From Pseudobacter sp051955275 (GTDB lineage Bacteria; Bacteroidota; Bacteroidia; Chitinophagales; Chitinophagaceae), in contig NZ_JBQCGW010000293.1 of assembly GCF_051955275.1 (NCBI RefSeq), positions 14,283-78,282 on the forward strand: a DNA stretch of 64,000 nt. Reading direction: 5' to 3'. The translations under genes and the position numbers were made by a program. Below, one piece after another: positions 17,187 to 25,111 of the stretch; the first letter of the stretch is position 1, and every line of letters starts with the position of its first letter. The notes beneath the pieces were generated by a model, which had not been told where the DNA came from, made no database searches, and saw nothing but the letters and a program-made list of their open reading frames with translations.

Positions 17187-18288
17187 GATTGAAAATTATG
17201 GGAATTTTCACTACAAATTTTTCTGTACTTGCGTCTATCTCAATTGACCTGCCAGAAACCAGTTCATACCGCTTCTGAATATTCTCCAGCCCTATGCCAT
17301 GCGAATATTCAGGGGTGATCTTTTTCCGGATGGTATTGCTTACAAAAAGGAATCCGTCTTCGCTCCGGATACTTACTTCCAGTGGCTCGCTCGCGGAAAA
17401 CCTGTTGTGCTTGATGGCATTTTCCACCAGCATCTGTAAAGTGGCTGGCGGCACCTGGCCATTGATCCTGGAATGATCGTCTATTTTCTCCTGGAAAATG
17501 ATACTGCCCTGCCGTCTTATTCCGATCAGGAAAAGATATGATTGCAGGAAATTCAGTTCTGTTTCTACAGGCACGAGGTTGTCGAGTTTTTTATCCAGGA
17601 TGTACCGGAATGTATTTGCCAGCTGGGTGATATAATCAGCCGCCAGATCAGGGTCCTTGTACACCAGGTTGGTAAGCACACTCAGGGAGTTGAAAAAGAA
17701 ATGAGGGTCTATCTGGTTTTTCAGAGCGTCGTATTTGGCCTGGATATTCTCCCTCATCAGCCGTTCTGCTTTGATCTGGTATTCTTTCCAGCTCCTGTAA
17801 TAAAAAATAAATCCATTGAAGGTGATGATGATGAGGTAGAACATGAAGATGCCCACGATCATATTGTAACTAAGTGAGGTGAAACTCAGCCAGGCTTCAA
17901 TCCGGTTAAAGAAATACAGGTCAACCCACGCATAAATGAAGCCGAATCCCAATGCTATCAATCCTCCATATATCAATAGCGCAACAGATAAGATAATAAT
18001 TCTACTGGCTGCAGAACGGCCATGCATTCTGCGTTCCAGGGCACCCGCAAGCGAGGAGGCTCCTTCCCAGGCAAGAAAACCATAAATAACATAAGCAATA
18101 CTGAAAGCATTGGAGCGCGCTGAAAACCAGCCAAGACCCTCGATAAAGGTAAGATCGAATGATTTGAAGATATTGCTGAACAGGTAGAGGATGAGTATTC
18201 TGCCGCCATAGCGCAATGTCCTGCTGTTGAACATTTTCTCGCTGCCGGCAAATTCACCAGGCTTTTCCTGCGAACCCTTTTTTCTCAT
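17167..18288 (-). CDS. LytS-type sensor histidine kinase (His_kinase family)
   Basis: This membrane-bound sensor has several transmembrane segments in the first 190 residues or so (for example SAASRIIILSVALLIYGG and NMIVGIFMFYLIIIT). A cytosolic LytS-type kinase domain follows, with the phospho-acceptor His in IDPHFFFNSLSVL and the ATP-binding N-box LVENAIKHN. There is no separate extracellular sensor domain. The ATG at 18288 shares a base with the stop of the upstream epimerase gene (TGATG), and I prefer it to the TTG at 18294. The partner is the LytTR regulator at 16434-17186. Confidence 0.93.
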   Translation of the reverse strand: MRKKGSQEKPGEFAGSEKMFNSRTLRYGGRILILYLFSNIFKSFDLTFIEGLGWFSARSNAFSIAYVIYGFLAWEGASSLAGALERRMHGRSAASRIIILSVALLIYGGLIALGFGFIYAWVDLYFFNRIEAWLSFTSLSYNMIVGIFMFYLIIITFNGFIFYYRSWKEYQIKAERLMRENIQAKYDALKNQIDPHFFFNSLSVLTNLVYKDPDLAADYITQLANTFRYILDKKLDNLVPVETELNFLQSYLFLIGIRRQGSIIFQEKIDDHSRINGQVPPATLQMLVENAIKHNRFSASEPLEVSIRSEDGFLFVSNTIRKKITPEYSHGIGLENIQKRYELVSGRSIEIDASTEKFVVKIPIIFNHECDHI

Positions 18289-19280
18289 CAGCAATAATTG
18301 TTTTTTCTGAACCAGTCCAGTGTGTGGCTTACCGCCACCGTGATAGGCGTTACAGGTAATGCCAGTTCCCGTTGCGCTTTCCTGGATGAATAATAATTAT
18401 CAAGACAAAGCATATATGCGTTCGCATAATTTAGCCGCCCGCTTCTGCCCGTGATCCTTTGCCGGATGCTTCCGAAAATACCGCCTGTTTTCAACAGGAA
18501 GGCAGGAATACGTATCATGATCTTCGGCTGATCCGCCAACTTGTTCACCAACCGGAAAAATTCACCATAACTGAGATTATGACCGGCCAGCAGATAACAT
18601 TCTCCTGTTCTGCCCTGGCTGATGGCATGCACAATGCCATTACACACATCATCTATATACACAAAATTCTTTCCACCAGGCGGATAGAACAGGATCTTCT
18701 TATTAAGCCCATAGATCAGCAATTTGCCTGTGCCCGGCTTCCTGTCTTCCGGACCTATCATAAAGGTAGGATTCACAATAACAGCAGGCAGCTGCTTTTT
18801 CTGCACCTGCTCCAGCACGTACTGCTGAGCCAGGTATTTACTGTTGATATAACCGGATCCTGCCGGAAAAAGTGTAAATCCATTCAGCTCCGTACCAGGA
18901 TCAGCCTTGCTGCCCGGGCCAATGGTATTGGCGGTGCTTACAAAGATGAGTTTGGGGATTTTCTGCTGAAGACAGGCTTCACAGATATATTGAGTGGCTG
19001 TGTAATTGATACGCTCGTATAGCTCAAAGGCAACACCCCACTGCTCTGTAACGGCAGCACTATGCACTACTATATCACATCCGCTTACCGCTTCGGATAT
19101 CTGCTTTGCATTATCGATATTCCCATACCAGATCTCACATGGTACATCTGAAATCACGCTCAGGTCCGCGTTCTGGCGGACTATCACACGTACATCGTAT
19201 TGCAGGCGGGAAAAATGACGGGCGAGATGTGCACCAAGAAAACCGCTGGCGCCGGTGATCAGGATCTTTTTTCTTTTCAT
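18288..19280 (-). CDS. NAD-dependent epimerase/dehydratase-family protein (extended SDR)
   Basis: This 330-residue extended SDR has the cofactor motif LITGASGFLGAHLARHF at the N-terminus and a catalytic YINSK motif near residue 145. The layout resembles the 3-beta-hydroxysteroid dehydrogenase / dihydroflavonol reductase / HpnA branch: VHSAAVTEQWG, FVSTANTIGPG, FVYIDDVCNGIVHA. The substrate is unknown. It starts 3 bases after the upstream SDR stop and its stop overlaps the kinase start, making a tight four-gene operon. Confidence 0.87.
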   Translation of the reverse strand: MKRKKILITGASGFLGAHLARHFSRLQYDVRVIVRQNADLSVISDVPCEIWYGNIDNAKQISEAVSGCDIVVHSAAVTEQWGVAFELYERINYTATQYICEACLQQKIPKLIFVSTANTIGPGSKADPGTELNGFTLFPAGSGYINSKYLAQQYVLEQVQKKQLPAVIVNPTFMIGPEDRKPGTGKLLIYGLNKKILFYPPGGKNFVYIDDVCNGIVHAISQGRTGECYLLAGHNLSYGEFFRLVNKLADQPKIMIRIPAFLLKTGGIFGSIRQRITGRSGRLNYANAYMLCLDNYYSSRKAQRELALPVTPITVAVSHTLDWFRKNNYC

Positions 19281-19283
19281 AAT

Positions 19284-20075
19284 TCAGGTGGCAGACCACT
19301 GCATTTCTTTTTTTACTTCATTGGAAACCACGCGCAGCTTCAATCCCAGCGGCAGCAGGTTCAAGAGGGAATGATTCAGCTTATTCATGAGCCCCGGTAT
19401 GATCACCGGATGGCCCTTCAATGTTTTACGGATAGCAATGCGAGCGATTTCCGGGGTGGCCAGCAATCCCATCTTTCCTTTCAACCCCTGGTGAATGATC
19501 CGGCGGCTGGTATTGCTGTTGGTCATGATCGGACCGGGATAGAGCACGCTGATGGAAAGCCCTGTTCCAGCAAACTCTTCTCTCAGTCCAAGAGAGAATG
19601 AGGAGATGAATGCCTTGGAAGCGGGATACACAGTTTTATAGGCGATCGGCGTGAAAGCCGCCATGCTGCTTACGTTCAGGATATAACTGTTCGGCTCACG
19701 CAGCAGATGAGGGATCATCATGCGCGTGAGCAGGGAGGTGCTCCTGACATTCAGCTGTATGATATCATCGATCCTTTCCAATGGAGTTTCCGTGAGTGAT
19801 GAAGTGCCTCCGATACCGGCATTATTGATCAGAAAATCTATTGGGAAATGTTCCGTTACAAACAGGATGTGCTCTTTCAGGATTTCCGCCTGACGAAGAT
19901 CGAACTCAAAGCATTGCACCTGGATCCTGTTTTCTGTTCTGAGGTCGGAGGCCAGGCTTTGCAGGCCACTGCCGGGCAGGGAAAACAGAACAAGATTCCT
20001 GCCCATCCTTGCACATTCCACGGCAAATGCCCTGCCTAACCCCGATCCTGCTCCTGTGATGAGCGTGTATGTCAT
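19284..20075 (-). CDS. Short-chain dehydrogenase/reductase (SDR)
   Basis: This classical SDR has the cofactor motif LITGAGSGLGRAFA, the structural LINNAGIGG and the catalytic YPASK. I place the start at the ATG at 20075, giving MTYTLITGAG and 263 residues. The longer frame to 20099 would need a TTG start, and the paralogue at 11592 also begins four to five residues before its glycine motif. It is the first gene of a four-gene operon with an epimerase-like protein and a LytS/LytTR pair. The substrate is unknown. Confidence 0.88.
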   Translation of the reverse strand: MTYTLITGAGSGLGRAFAVECARMGRNLVLFSLPGSGLQSLASDLRTENRIQVQCFEFDLRQAEILKEHILFVTEHFPIDFLINNAGIGGTSSLTETPLERIDDIIQLNVRSTSLLTRMMIPHLLREPNSYILNVSSMAAFTPIAYKTVYPASKAFISSFSLGLREEFAGTGLSISVLYPGPIMTNSNTSRRIIHQGLKGKMGLLATPEIARIAIRKTLKGHPVIIPGLMNKLNHSLLNLLPLGLKLRVVSNEVKKEMQWSAT

Positions 20076-20252
20076 GTTTTCCGGTATTTTATCCACCAAA
20101 ATTGAAGAATGATCCAGCTGGCACCTGCAATTATTTCATGAGTTGTTGAATAAAGCTTACCAACCGTAAGCCGGCAGAGCCCCGGAACTATTTTACAGGT
20201 TGACGATAATTCAGTAACTTTTTGAACTTTTTATCCATTCAATTATCATCTT

Positions 20253-21656
20253 ATGGCAACAGATTTCGATTTTGTGGTAATAGGCTCCGGTCCTGGAGGC
20301 TATACTGCAGCTATCAGGGCCGCGCAGCTGGGATTTAAGACAGCCATCGTTGAAAAATACCCGGTACTGGGTGGAACCTGCACCAATGTGGGATGCATAC
20401 CTTCCAAAGCAATGCTCGACAGTACTGAGAATTATGATATCATCAGTCATAAGGTGTCGAAACAGGGTATAGAGGTGGGCGATGTGAAAGTGAATTTTCC
20501 CCAGCTCACAGACAGGAACAAAAATGTAGTGAAGCAGAATAATGATGGATTGAACTTCCTGATGAAGAAGAACAAGATCCAGGTACTTACCGGTGTCGCC
20601 AGCTTCGTGGACAATACCAAAATAACAATCATCAGCGGTGATGAACAGCCGAAATCTGTTACCAGTAAATATTTTATCATTGCCACGGGCTCCAAACCCA
20701 GCACCATTCCGGGTGTGAATATCGATAAACAAAGGATCATCACGTCCACCGAGGCGCTCTATCTGAAAGAGCAGCCGAAAGAAATGGTGATCATCGGCGG
20801 TGGTATCATTGGCGTGGAACTGGCTTCCGCTTACCATCGGATAGGGACCAAAGTCACCATCATTGAATATGCTGACAGTCTGATCCCAACCATGGATAAA
20901 GAGCTGGGTAAAGAATTACAAAAACTCCTGACTAAATCAGGGATCAGTATTCTCACCAGCTCTCCCGTGAAATCTGCTGAGAATACCGGCTCGGGTGTAA
21001 AAGTGAAGTATACCGATGCCAGTAAGAACGAGCAGGAGATCAATGCGGATTATTGCCTGGTAGCAGTAGGCAGAAGAGCTTACACAACCGGCCTGGGACT
21101 GGAAAATACCAAAGTGCAGGTGGAGAAAGGCGTGATTGTGGTGAACGATCAGTTGCAGACATCCGTGGAAAATATCTATGCCATCGGTGATGTAGTGAAA
21201 GGCCCGATGCTGGCACACAAGGCGGAAGATGAAGGAGTAGCCGTGGTGGATGGTATTGCCGGAAAGCCGCATAAGATCAACTACCTGCGCATTCCAGGCG
21301 TTGTGTACACCTGGCCTGAGGTTGCAGGTGTTGGTTATACGGAAGAACAACTGAAAGCGGAAGGCATCGAGTATCGCAAGGGTAAATTTCCATTCCTGGC
21401 CAGTGGTCGCGCCAGGGCCTCCGATGATACCGATGGTTTTGTAAAGGTATTGAGCGATCCCAAATACGGCGAAGTACTGGGTGTGCACATTATCGGCGCG
21501 AGAGCGGCCGACCTGATCGCACAAGCTGTACTGGCAATGGAGTTTGAGCTCACCGATAATGAACTCTGCAAGATTTCCTATGCACACCCTACTTTCTCGG
21601 AGGCATTGAAAGACGCTTACCTGATCTCTTCAGGAAGGGGTGCCATCAACATTTAA
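20253..21656 (+). CDS. lpdA: Dihydrolipoyl dehydrogenase (E3)
   Basis: This FAD flavoprotein reoxidises dihydrolipoamide in the pyruvate, 2-oxoglutarate and branched-chain dehydrogenase complexes and the glycine cleavage system. The 467 residues show an N-terminal FAD motif (VIGSGPGGYTAAIRAAQLG), the redox disulfide GGTCTNVGCIPSK, the NAD motif (VIIGGGIIGVELAS), the second FAD motif (IYAIGDVV) and the C-terminal His-Glu active site (YAHPTFSEALKDA). The length is standard. It is monocistronic, divergent from the SDR operon, and followed by the hairpin repeat at 21680. No E1 or E2 genes are nearby. Confidence 0.96.
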   Translation: MATDFDFVVIGSGPGGYTAAIRAAQLGFKTAIVEKYPVLGGTCTNVGCIPSKAMLDSTENYDIISHKVSKQGIEVGDVKVNFPQLTDRNKNVVKQNNDGLNFLMKKNKIQVLTGVASFVDNTKITIISGDEQPKSVTSKYFIIATGSKPSTIPGVNIDKQRIITSTEALYLKEQPKEMVIIGGGIIGVELASAYHRIGTKVTIIEYADSLIPTMDKELGKELQKLLTKSGISILTSSPVKSAENTGSGVKVKYTDASKNEQEINADYCLVAVGRRAYTTGLGLENTKVQVEKGVIVVNDQLQTSVENIYAIGDVVKGPMLAHKAEDEGVAVVDGIAGKPHKINYLRIPGVVYTWPEVAGVGYTEEQLKAEGIEYRKGKFPFLASGRARASDDTDGFVKVLSDPKYGEVLGVHIIGARAADLIAQAVLAMEFELTDNELCKISYAHPTFSEALKDAYLISSGRGAINI

Positions 21657-21679
21657 GCAATTGCGGTTTTTTCCGTAGT

Positions 21680-21788
21680 GCCCAGTCGCTCGCGTCCCCG
21701 CGAGTGACTTCTATTCCATCGCCTCCGGCGACACAGTGTTCGGCGGAGGCAAACCAATATAAGTAACTCGCAAGAGGCGAGCTACCGG
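21680..21788. repeat. Hairpin-rich intergenic repeat, copy A
   Basis: A roughly 109-bp element begins GCCCAGTCGCTCGCG and ends GAGGCGAGCTACCGG. It contains at least three small inverted repeats: GTCGCTCGCG/CGCGAGTGAC, TCGCC/GGCGA and CTCGC/GCGAG. Copy B at 24889 aligns over its full length with a few differences, and copy C at 54390 shares the first third and the end. It lies between the convergent lpdA gene and the lipoprotein gene, so it could act as a bidirectional terminator or mRNA 3' end. Confidence 0.8.
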
Positions 21789-21799
21789 CCACACGTTGA

Positions 21800-22381
21800 T
21801 TATTTCTTAATTACTTCCTTTTTGAACTTCGCAAACTCTTTGAGAAACTCAGCATGCGAGATAGTATTCAGGTTGCTGAAAAATGAAACCTTCTCTTTTA
21901 ATTCATAATAATGGGGGTTGATCCTGGATAGCGTATCCTGCCTGATCACGAAAGAATGGAATTCATTCACCGCTGCATAATTCTTGTAGGAGTCGATATA
22001 CTGACGGGTTAGTTTTTTATCCTTTTTCAGCTCTGATCTGATATTGTATTCTTTTTCAACAGAGCAGGTATTACAGGTATAAACACTGGTATACCGATAG
22101 ATTTTTCCTTCCCGAGCGAGTTGGCTTTTATCGCTTTTCCAGGATTGACTGGCTGCATTATAGTACAGTGTATCCGATTCCAGTTCGCGGGGAAATTTAT
22201 CTATGAGAATGAAATCTGCGTAAGCAGTATCGCCATTCACCTCAAAAAATGTAGTGGAGAAACCATTACCTGAACGATAGTAGCCATTGTCCAGACGGCT
22301 TTTTGCTTCAAACTTCGTGGGTTTGAAATAGCAGCTGTTAAGCGTAAAACAGGCGCAGATAAAGTACAGGTAATATTTCAT
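21800..22381 (-). CDS. Hypothetical lipoprotein
   Basis: I do not recognise this 193-residue protein. From the ATG at 22381 it begins MKYYLYFICACFTLNSC, a lipoprotein signal peptide with the acylated Cys at residue 17, so it is probably an envelope lipoprotein. An in-frame start 10 codons upstream would hide the signal peptide. The rest is mixed alpha/beta with many Lys and Tyr residues and a CNTC pair near residue 105. It is the only gene between the repeat at 21680 and the methyltransferase fusion, with about 145 bases separating it from the latter. Confidence 0.7.
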   Translation of the reverse strand: MKYYLYFICACFTLNSCYFKPTKFEAKSRLDNGYYRSGNGFSTTFFEVNGDTAYADFILIDKFPRELESDTLYYNAASQSWKSDKSQLAREGKIYRYTSVYTCNTCSVEKEYNIRSELKKDKKLTRQYIDSYKNYAAVNEFHSFVIRQDTLSRINPHYYELKEKVSFFSNLNTISHAEFLKEFAKFKKEVIKK

Positions 22382-22525
22382 GGCTTGTTCAGTTTGGTGA
22401 AGAGCAGGCATGGAAAACCAGGCCCTGCTTTTACCAGATGTGTGGCAATGGAAAATTACATAAATACCCGGTACAATTTTAAATACATATTTCTTCCATG
22501 CCGAAGGGTCATTGAATGAGGCTTG

Positions 22526-24118
22526 TTAAGGCTTTACACCGATCAGGAACATGGTGGTCACCGGCCAGGGCTCCGGTTGCAATTGCCCGTTTTCCTCCCT
22601 GAAGAGTGCAACGCTTCCTTTCCAGCGGTTATCCACTATCCAGTCGTTGGTGAATGCTATGGAAGAAGGATGGATCCTGAATCCTGCGGCCTGCATTTCT
22701 TCTTTCCATTCATTGAAATCCCAGAAACAGAAAGTTTCATGCATTTCACTTTGCCAGTTATCCGTGTAATCCTTACGACTGAGAAACTCAGCGGCATCGC
22801 CTAAAGAGAGCCGGATGAACTTTTGCTGATCGTACATGGTTTCTGCATACATCAGTTTATATCCTTCCTGTTTCCTGAAGTCTTTGGCGAACCGGAGGAA
22901 GCGTGCGTAAGTAGATAATTGAGAGAGATAGTCAGCCAGTGATGTCTTGCTTTCAAAAAGCCGATGTGGGTCAGTATTGCTGCCATCAGTATCATTCAGC
23001 CAGAGAAAAACTTCCTGTTGTTTGTTGTAAGGCGCTACTACATCCCGGTTTATCCACACGCCGCCATGAACCAGTTCTTCAAAACGGTTCCGGATGAATT
23101 GCAACAGATCCTGACGACTGCCATAGGATTCTATCTCATGCGTGAGGCTGCTGGTATGAATGGTATTCATGGAGCTGGGATCGAAGGCCAGTCCGGTTAC
23201 TGCATTCTTCTTGGAAAAGAATACAAAGGGGTTATTGAATTCGCCGTTGATCTTTCGCTGCTGGCAAAGTTCGTAGAGATAACGGCTCACTTCGATGCCG
23301 TAGAAATCTGACTCCCTGAAGCGCTCATCTTTACAGGCCAGCTTGATCCAGCTGCCAACGGCACAACCGATATCTCCGATACGGCCGGCCTGAATAAAGG
23401 GCGCCGTGTCTTTATATTTCATCTCGGCGATATCATCCATCTGACGAACATACACGTTGTAGTCGCGTGTTTCGGTGAGGTCGCCGTCATTACTGATCAT
23501 CGCATCGCGGAAGAGCAGTTGCACTTTTTCGCTGATCCTGTATTTCTGCCACACTTTGAATGAGGCGGGGTGCATATGTTTTTTAACAAAAGAATCCTGT
23601 TGCCAGTCAGGACTGTACGCGATCTTTTCCACTACATCCCAGGGCATGGCCGTATGATGATGCCAGGTATCGATATTATCCAACTCGGCTGGCAGAATGG
23701 TGAAACCAAGTTTCTGATACATGGTGAGAACATTGGTGGAACAAACCACAATCGTATTTTCCGGAGTACAGTTGATCAGGCCGTCACTTTCGTGTTTGAT
23801 ACGTTTGATGGTATAGTCGGCAAAATTGGGCAGGTTGCCCACATCATCGATACCATATATGTAAGCTGGAATGCCCAGTTCAATACCGAAAGCCTCGATG
23901 GAGATAGCCCTTAGATAGAATGGGAGCGGGTTCCGGCGTGTATTGGAATGGTTGGAACTGGTGACCGGGAATATGATGGCATCGATCTTTTCATTACGGT
24001 TCACTGGTTGGCCGAAAGGATCCTGCAATCCCTGCAGGCCATTCTCAATGATATTTTTGAGATACTCAAACTGGAATATTGTCAGCAATTGATGACGCCC
24101 GGGGATCAACAGGTACAT
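22526..24118 (-). CDS. Fusion of a NadM-like nucleotidyltransferase-type domain and a class I SAM methyltransferase
   Basis: The product has about 530 residues in two parts. The N-terminal part (about 1-215) begins MYLLIPGRHQ and has HSNTRRNPLPFYLRA near residue 60. These positions match the GRFQPxH and SHTxxNPFxxxxR motifs of NadM-type NMN adenylyltransferases, but the HxGH catalytic motif is not conserved. The C-terminal part (about 240-530) is a SAM-dependent methyltransferase with motif I GDIGCAVGSWI and an acidic strand YGIEVSRY. I place the start at the ATG at 24118 rather than the TTG at 24133. It is divergent from the Nudix regulator, with 48 bases between starts, and neighbours a NAD operon, so a NAD- or nucleotide-linked role is plausible. 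The substrate is unknown. Confidence 0.7.
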   Translation of the reverse strand: MYLLIPGRHQLLTIFQFEYLKNIIENGLQGLQDPFGQPVNRNEKIDAIIFPVTSSNHSNTRRNPLPFYLRAISIEAFGIELGIPAYIYGIDDVGNLPNFADYTIKRIKHESDGLINCTPENTIVVCSTNVLTMYQKLGFTILPAELDNIDTWHHHTAMPWDVVEKIAYSPDWQQDSFVKKHMHPASFKVWQKYRISEKVQLLFRDAMISNDGDLTETRDYNVYVRQMDDIAEMKYKDTAPFIQAGRIGDIGCAVGSWIKLACKDERFRESDFYGIEVSRYLYELCQQRKINGEFNNPFVFFSKKNAVTGLAFDPSSMNTIHTSSLTHEIESYGSRQDLLQFIRNRFEELVHGGVWINRDVVAPYNKQQEVFLWLNDTDGSNTDPHRLFESKTSLADYLSQLSTYARFLRFAKDFRKQEGYKLMYAETMYDQQKFIRLSLGDAAEFLSRKDYTDNWQSEMHETFCFWDFNEWKEEMQAAGFRIHPSSIAFTNDWIVDNRWKGSVALFREENGQLQPEPWPVTTMFLIGVKP

Positions 24119-24166
24119 AGGAACAATTTGCAATAAAGATAGTGGATTCGGTATATTGCAGCTGAT

Positions 24167-24859
24167 ATGAGTTCACCGGCTTCAGATATCAAAGTGGCAG
24201 TAGACGCCATTGTTTTCGGGTACTCCAAGCAGGAAGGAGTATCTATTCTGCTGATCCAGCGGAAGTACCCTCCTTTCAAAAATGCCTGGGCGATCCCGGG
24301 TGGTTTCATCCTGCCTGATGAAACCCTCGAAGATGCCGTAAAGCGGGAGCTGCGAGAGGAAACAGGTATCGAAGTGAATTACCTGGAACAACTTTATACA
24401 TTCGGCGCTCCCAAACGCGATCCGCGCCAACGTGTGATCTCCATTGCATACGTGGCCCTGGTGAAATCAAGCCAGTTTCAGCAGCTGAAAGCCAGTACCG
24501 ATGCGGAGAATGCACAATGGTTCAATTTCCGCGAGCTGCCTCCCCTGGCCTTCGATCACCAGGCGATCCTGGAAGCCGCTATTGATCGCATCCGCACCAA
24601 GATCCGCTATCAACCCATCGGGTTTGAACTGCTCGACCGCAAGTTCCCTTTCGCCGATCTCGAAAAATTATACATCGCTCTCCTCGGCCGGGATATCGAC
24701 CGCCGCAATTTCTCCAGGAAAATGCTGGCCCTCGGAATCCTGGATGAAACAAATGAGTATGCCAGGCCGGAAGGCAAAGGCAGGCCCAGTAAGATGTATC
24801 AGTTCAACAAGAAACGTTACCAGCAGTTACTGAAGGAAGGAATGCATTTTGAGATATAA
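24167..24859 (+). CDS. Nudix-domain transcriptional regulator of the NrtR type
   Basis: This 230-residue protein joins a Nudix domain (about 8-150) to a C-terminal winged helix (about 165-225, FSRKMLALGILDET...GRPSKMYQFN). The Nudix box GGFILPDETLEDAVKRELRE plus ETGI is complete, so some catalytic ability cannot be excluded, though NrtR proteins use the fold to sense ADP-ribose or related NAD metabolites. The same architecture includes AraR arabinose regulators in Bacteroidota; the NAD salvage operon immediately downstream favours NrtR here. Probable operators are the two palindromes at 25033-25111. Its own promoter must lie in the 48-base divergent region. Confidence 0.88.
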   Translation: MSSPASDIKVAVDAIVFGYSKQEGVSILLIQRKYPPFKNAWAIPGGFILPDETLEDAVKRELREETGIEVNYLEQLYTFGAPKRDPRQRVISIAYVALVKSSQFQQLKASTDAENAQWFNFRELPPLAFDHQAILEAAIDRIRTKIRYQPIGFELLDRKFPFADLEKLYIALLGRDIDRRNFSRKMLALGILDETNEYARPEGKGRPSKMYQFNKKRYQQLLKEGMHFEI

Positions 24860-24888
24860 TCATGCAGTACCCATCATAAGCAGCGTGT

Positions 24889-24997
24889 GCCCAGTCGCCC
24901 GCGTCCCACGGCTGACTTCTATTCCGTCGCCTCCGGCGACACGGCGTTCACCAGAGGCGAACAAATATAAGTAACTCGCCAGAGGCGAGCTAATGGG
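24889..24997. repeat. Hairpin-rich intergenic repeat, copy B
   Basis: Same family as 21680-21788: it begins GCCCAGTCGCCCGCG, shares TCGCCTCCGGCGACAC, AATATAAGTAACTCGC and AGAGGCGAGCTA, and ends GCTAATGGG. It lies 30 bases after the Nudix regulator gene, between it and the NAD operon promoter. Substitutions in the first hairpin weaken that stem, while the second and third are kept. Confidence 0.8.
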
Positions 24998-25032
24998 ACC
25001 ACCCTGACTTTCCCGTGCCCACCCTGATAATC

Positions 25033-25063
25033 TTTATTTTGCGTGCTTTTAACGCAAAATAAA
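25033..25063. promoter_or_regulatory. Upstream palindromic operator (site 1) of the NAD operon
   Basis: Perfect 12-bp arms TTTATTTTGCGT (25033-25044) and ACGCAAAATAAA (25052-25063) surround a 7-base spacer. The core TTTGCGT-N7-ACGCAAA is the same as in site 2. It covers the region just upstream of the likely -33 element and is probably bound by the Nudix regulator encoded upstream. Confidence 0.75.
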
Positions 25064-25094
25064 TTTGCGCATTCCAGATTCCTGCATAAATTTG
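25064..25094 (+). promoter_or_regulatory. Promoter of the NAD salvage / ADP-ribose operon
   Basis: TTTG at 25064-25067 and TAAATTTG at 25087-25094 are separated by 19 bases, a perfect match to the Bacteroidota consensus. Transcription would start near 25101, about 11 bases before the first start codon, so the leader is very short. Operator site 1 abuts the -33 element and site 2 overlaps the -7 element and start. Confidence 0.7.
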
Positions 25095-25111
25095 CGTATA
25101 AATAACGCAAA
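25091..25111. promoter_or_regulatory. Downstream palindromic operator (site 2) of the NAD operon
   Basis: TTTGCGT (25091-25097) and ACGCAAA (25105-25111) are separated by 7 bases, with the same core and spacer length as site 1. The site overlaps the -7 element and transcription start and ends one base before the ATG, so occupancy should block initiation. Confidence 0.75.

Noticed and set aside
20937..21587. A 216-codon minus-strand frame inside the dihydrolipoyl dehydrogenase gene
   Set aside because: It is wholly antisense to a gene with all its active-site motifs, and the translation shows no domain.
24167..24859. An AraR arabinose regulator identity for the Nudix regulator
   Set aside because: AraR and NrtR share this architecture, but no arabinose gene is near and the next operon makes NAD.
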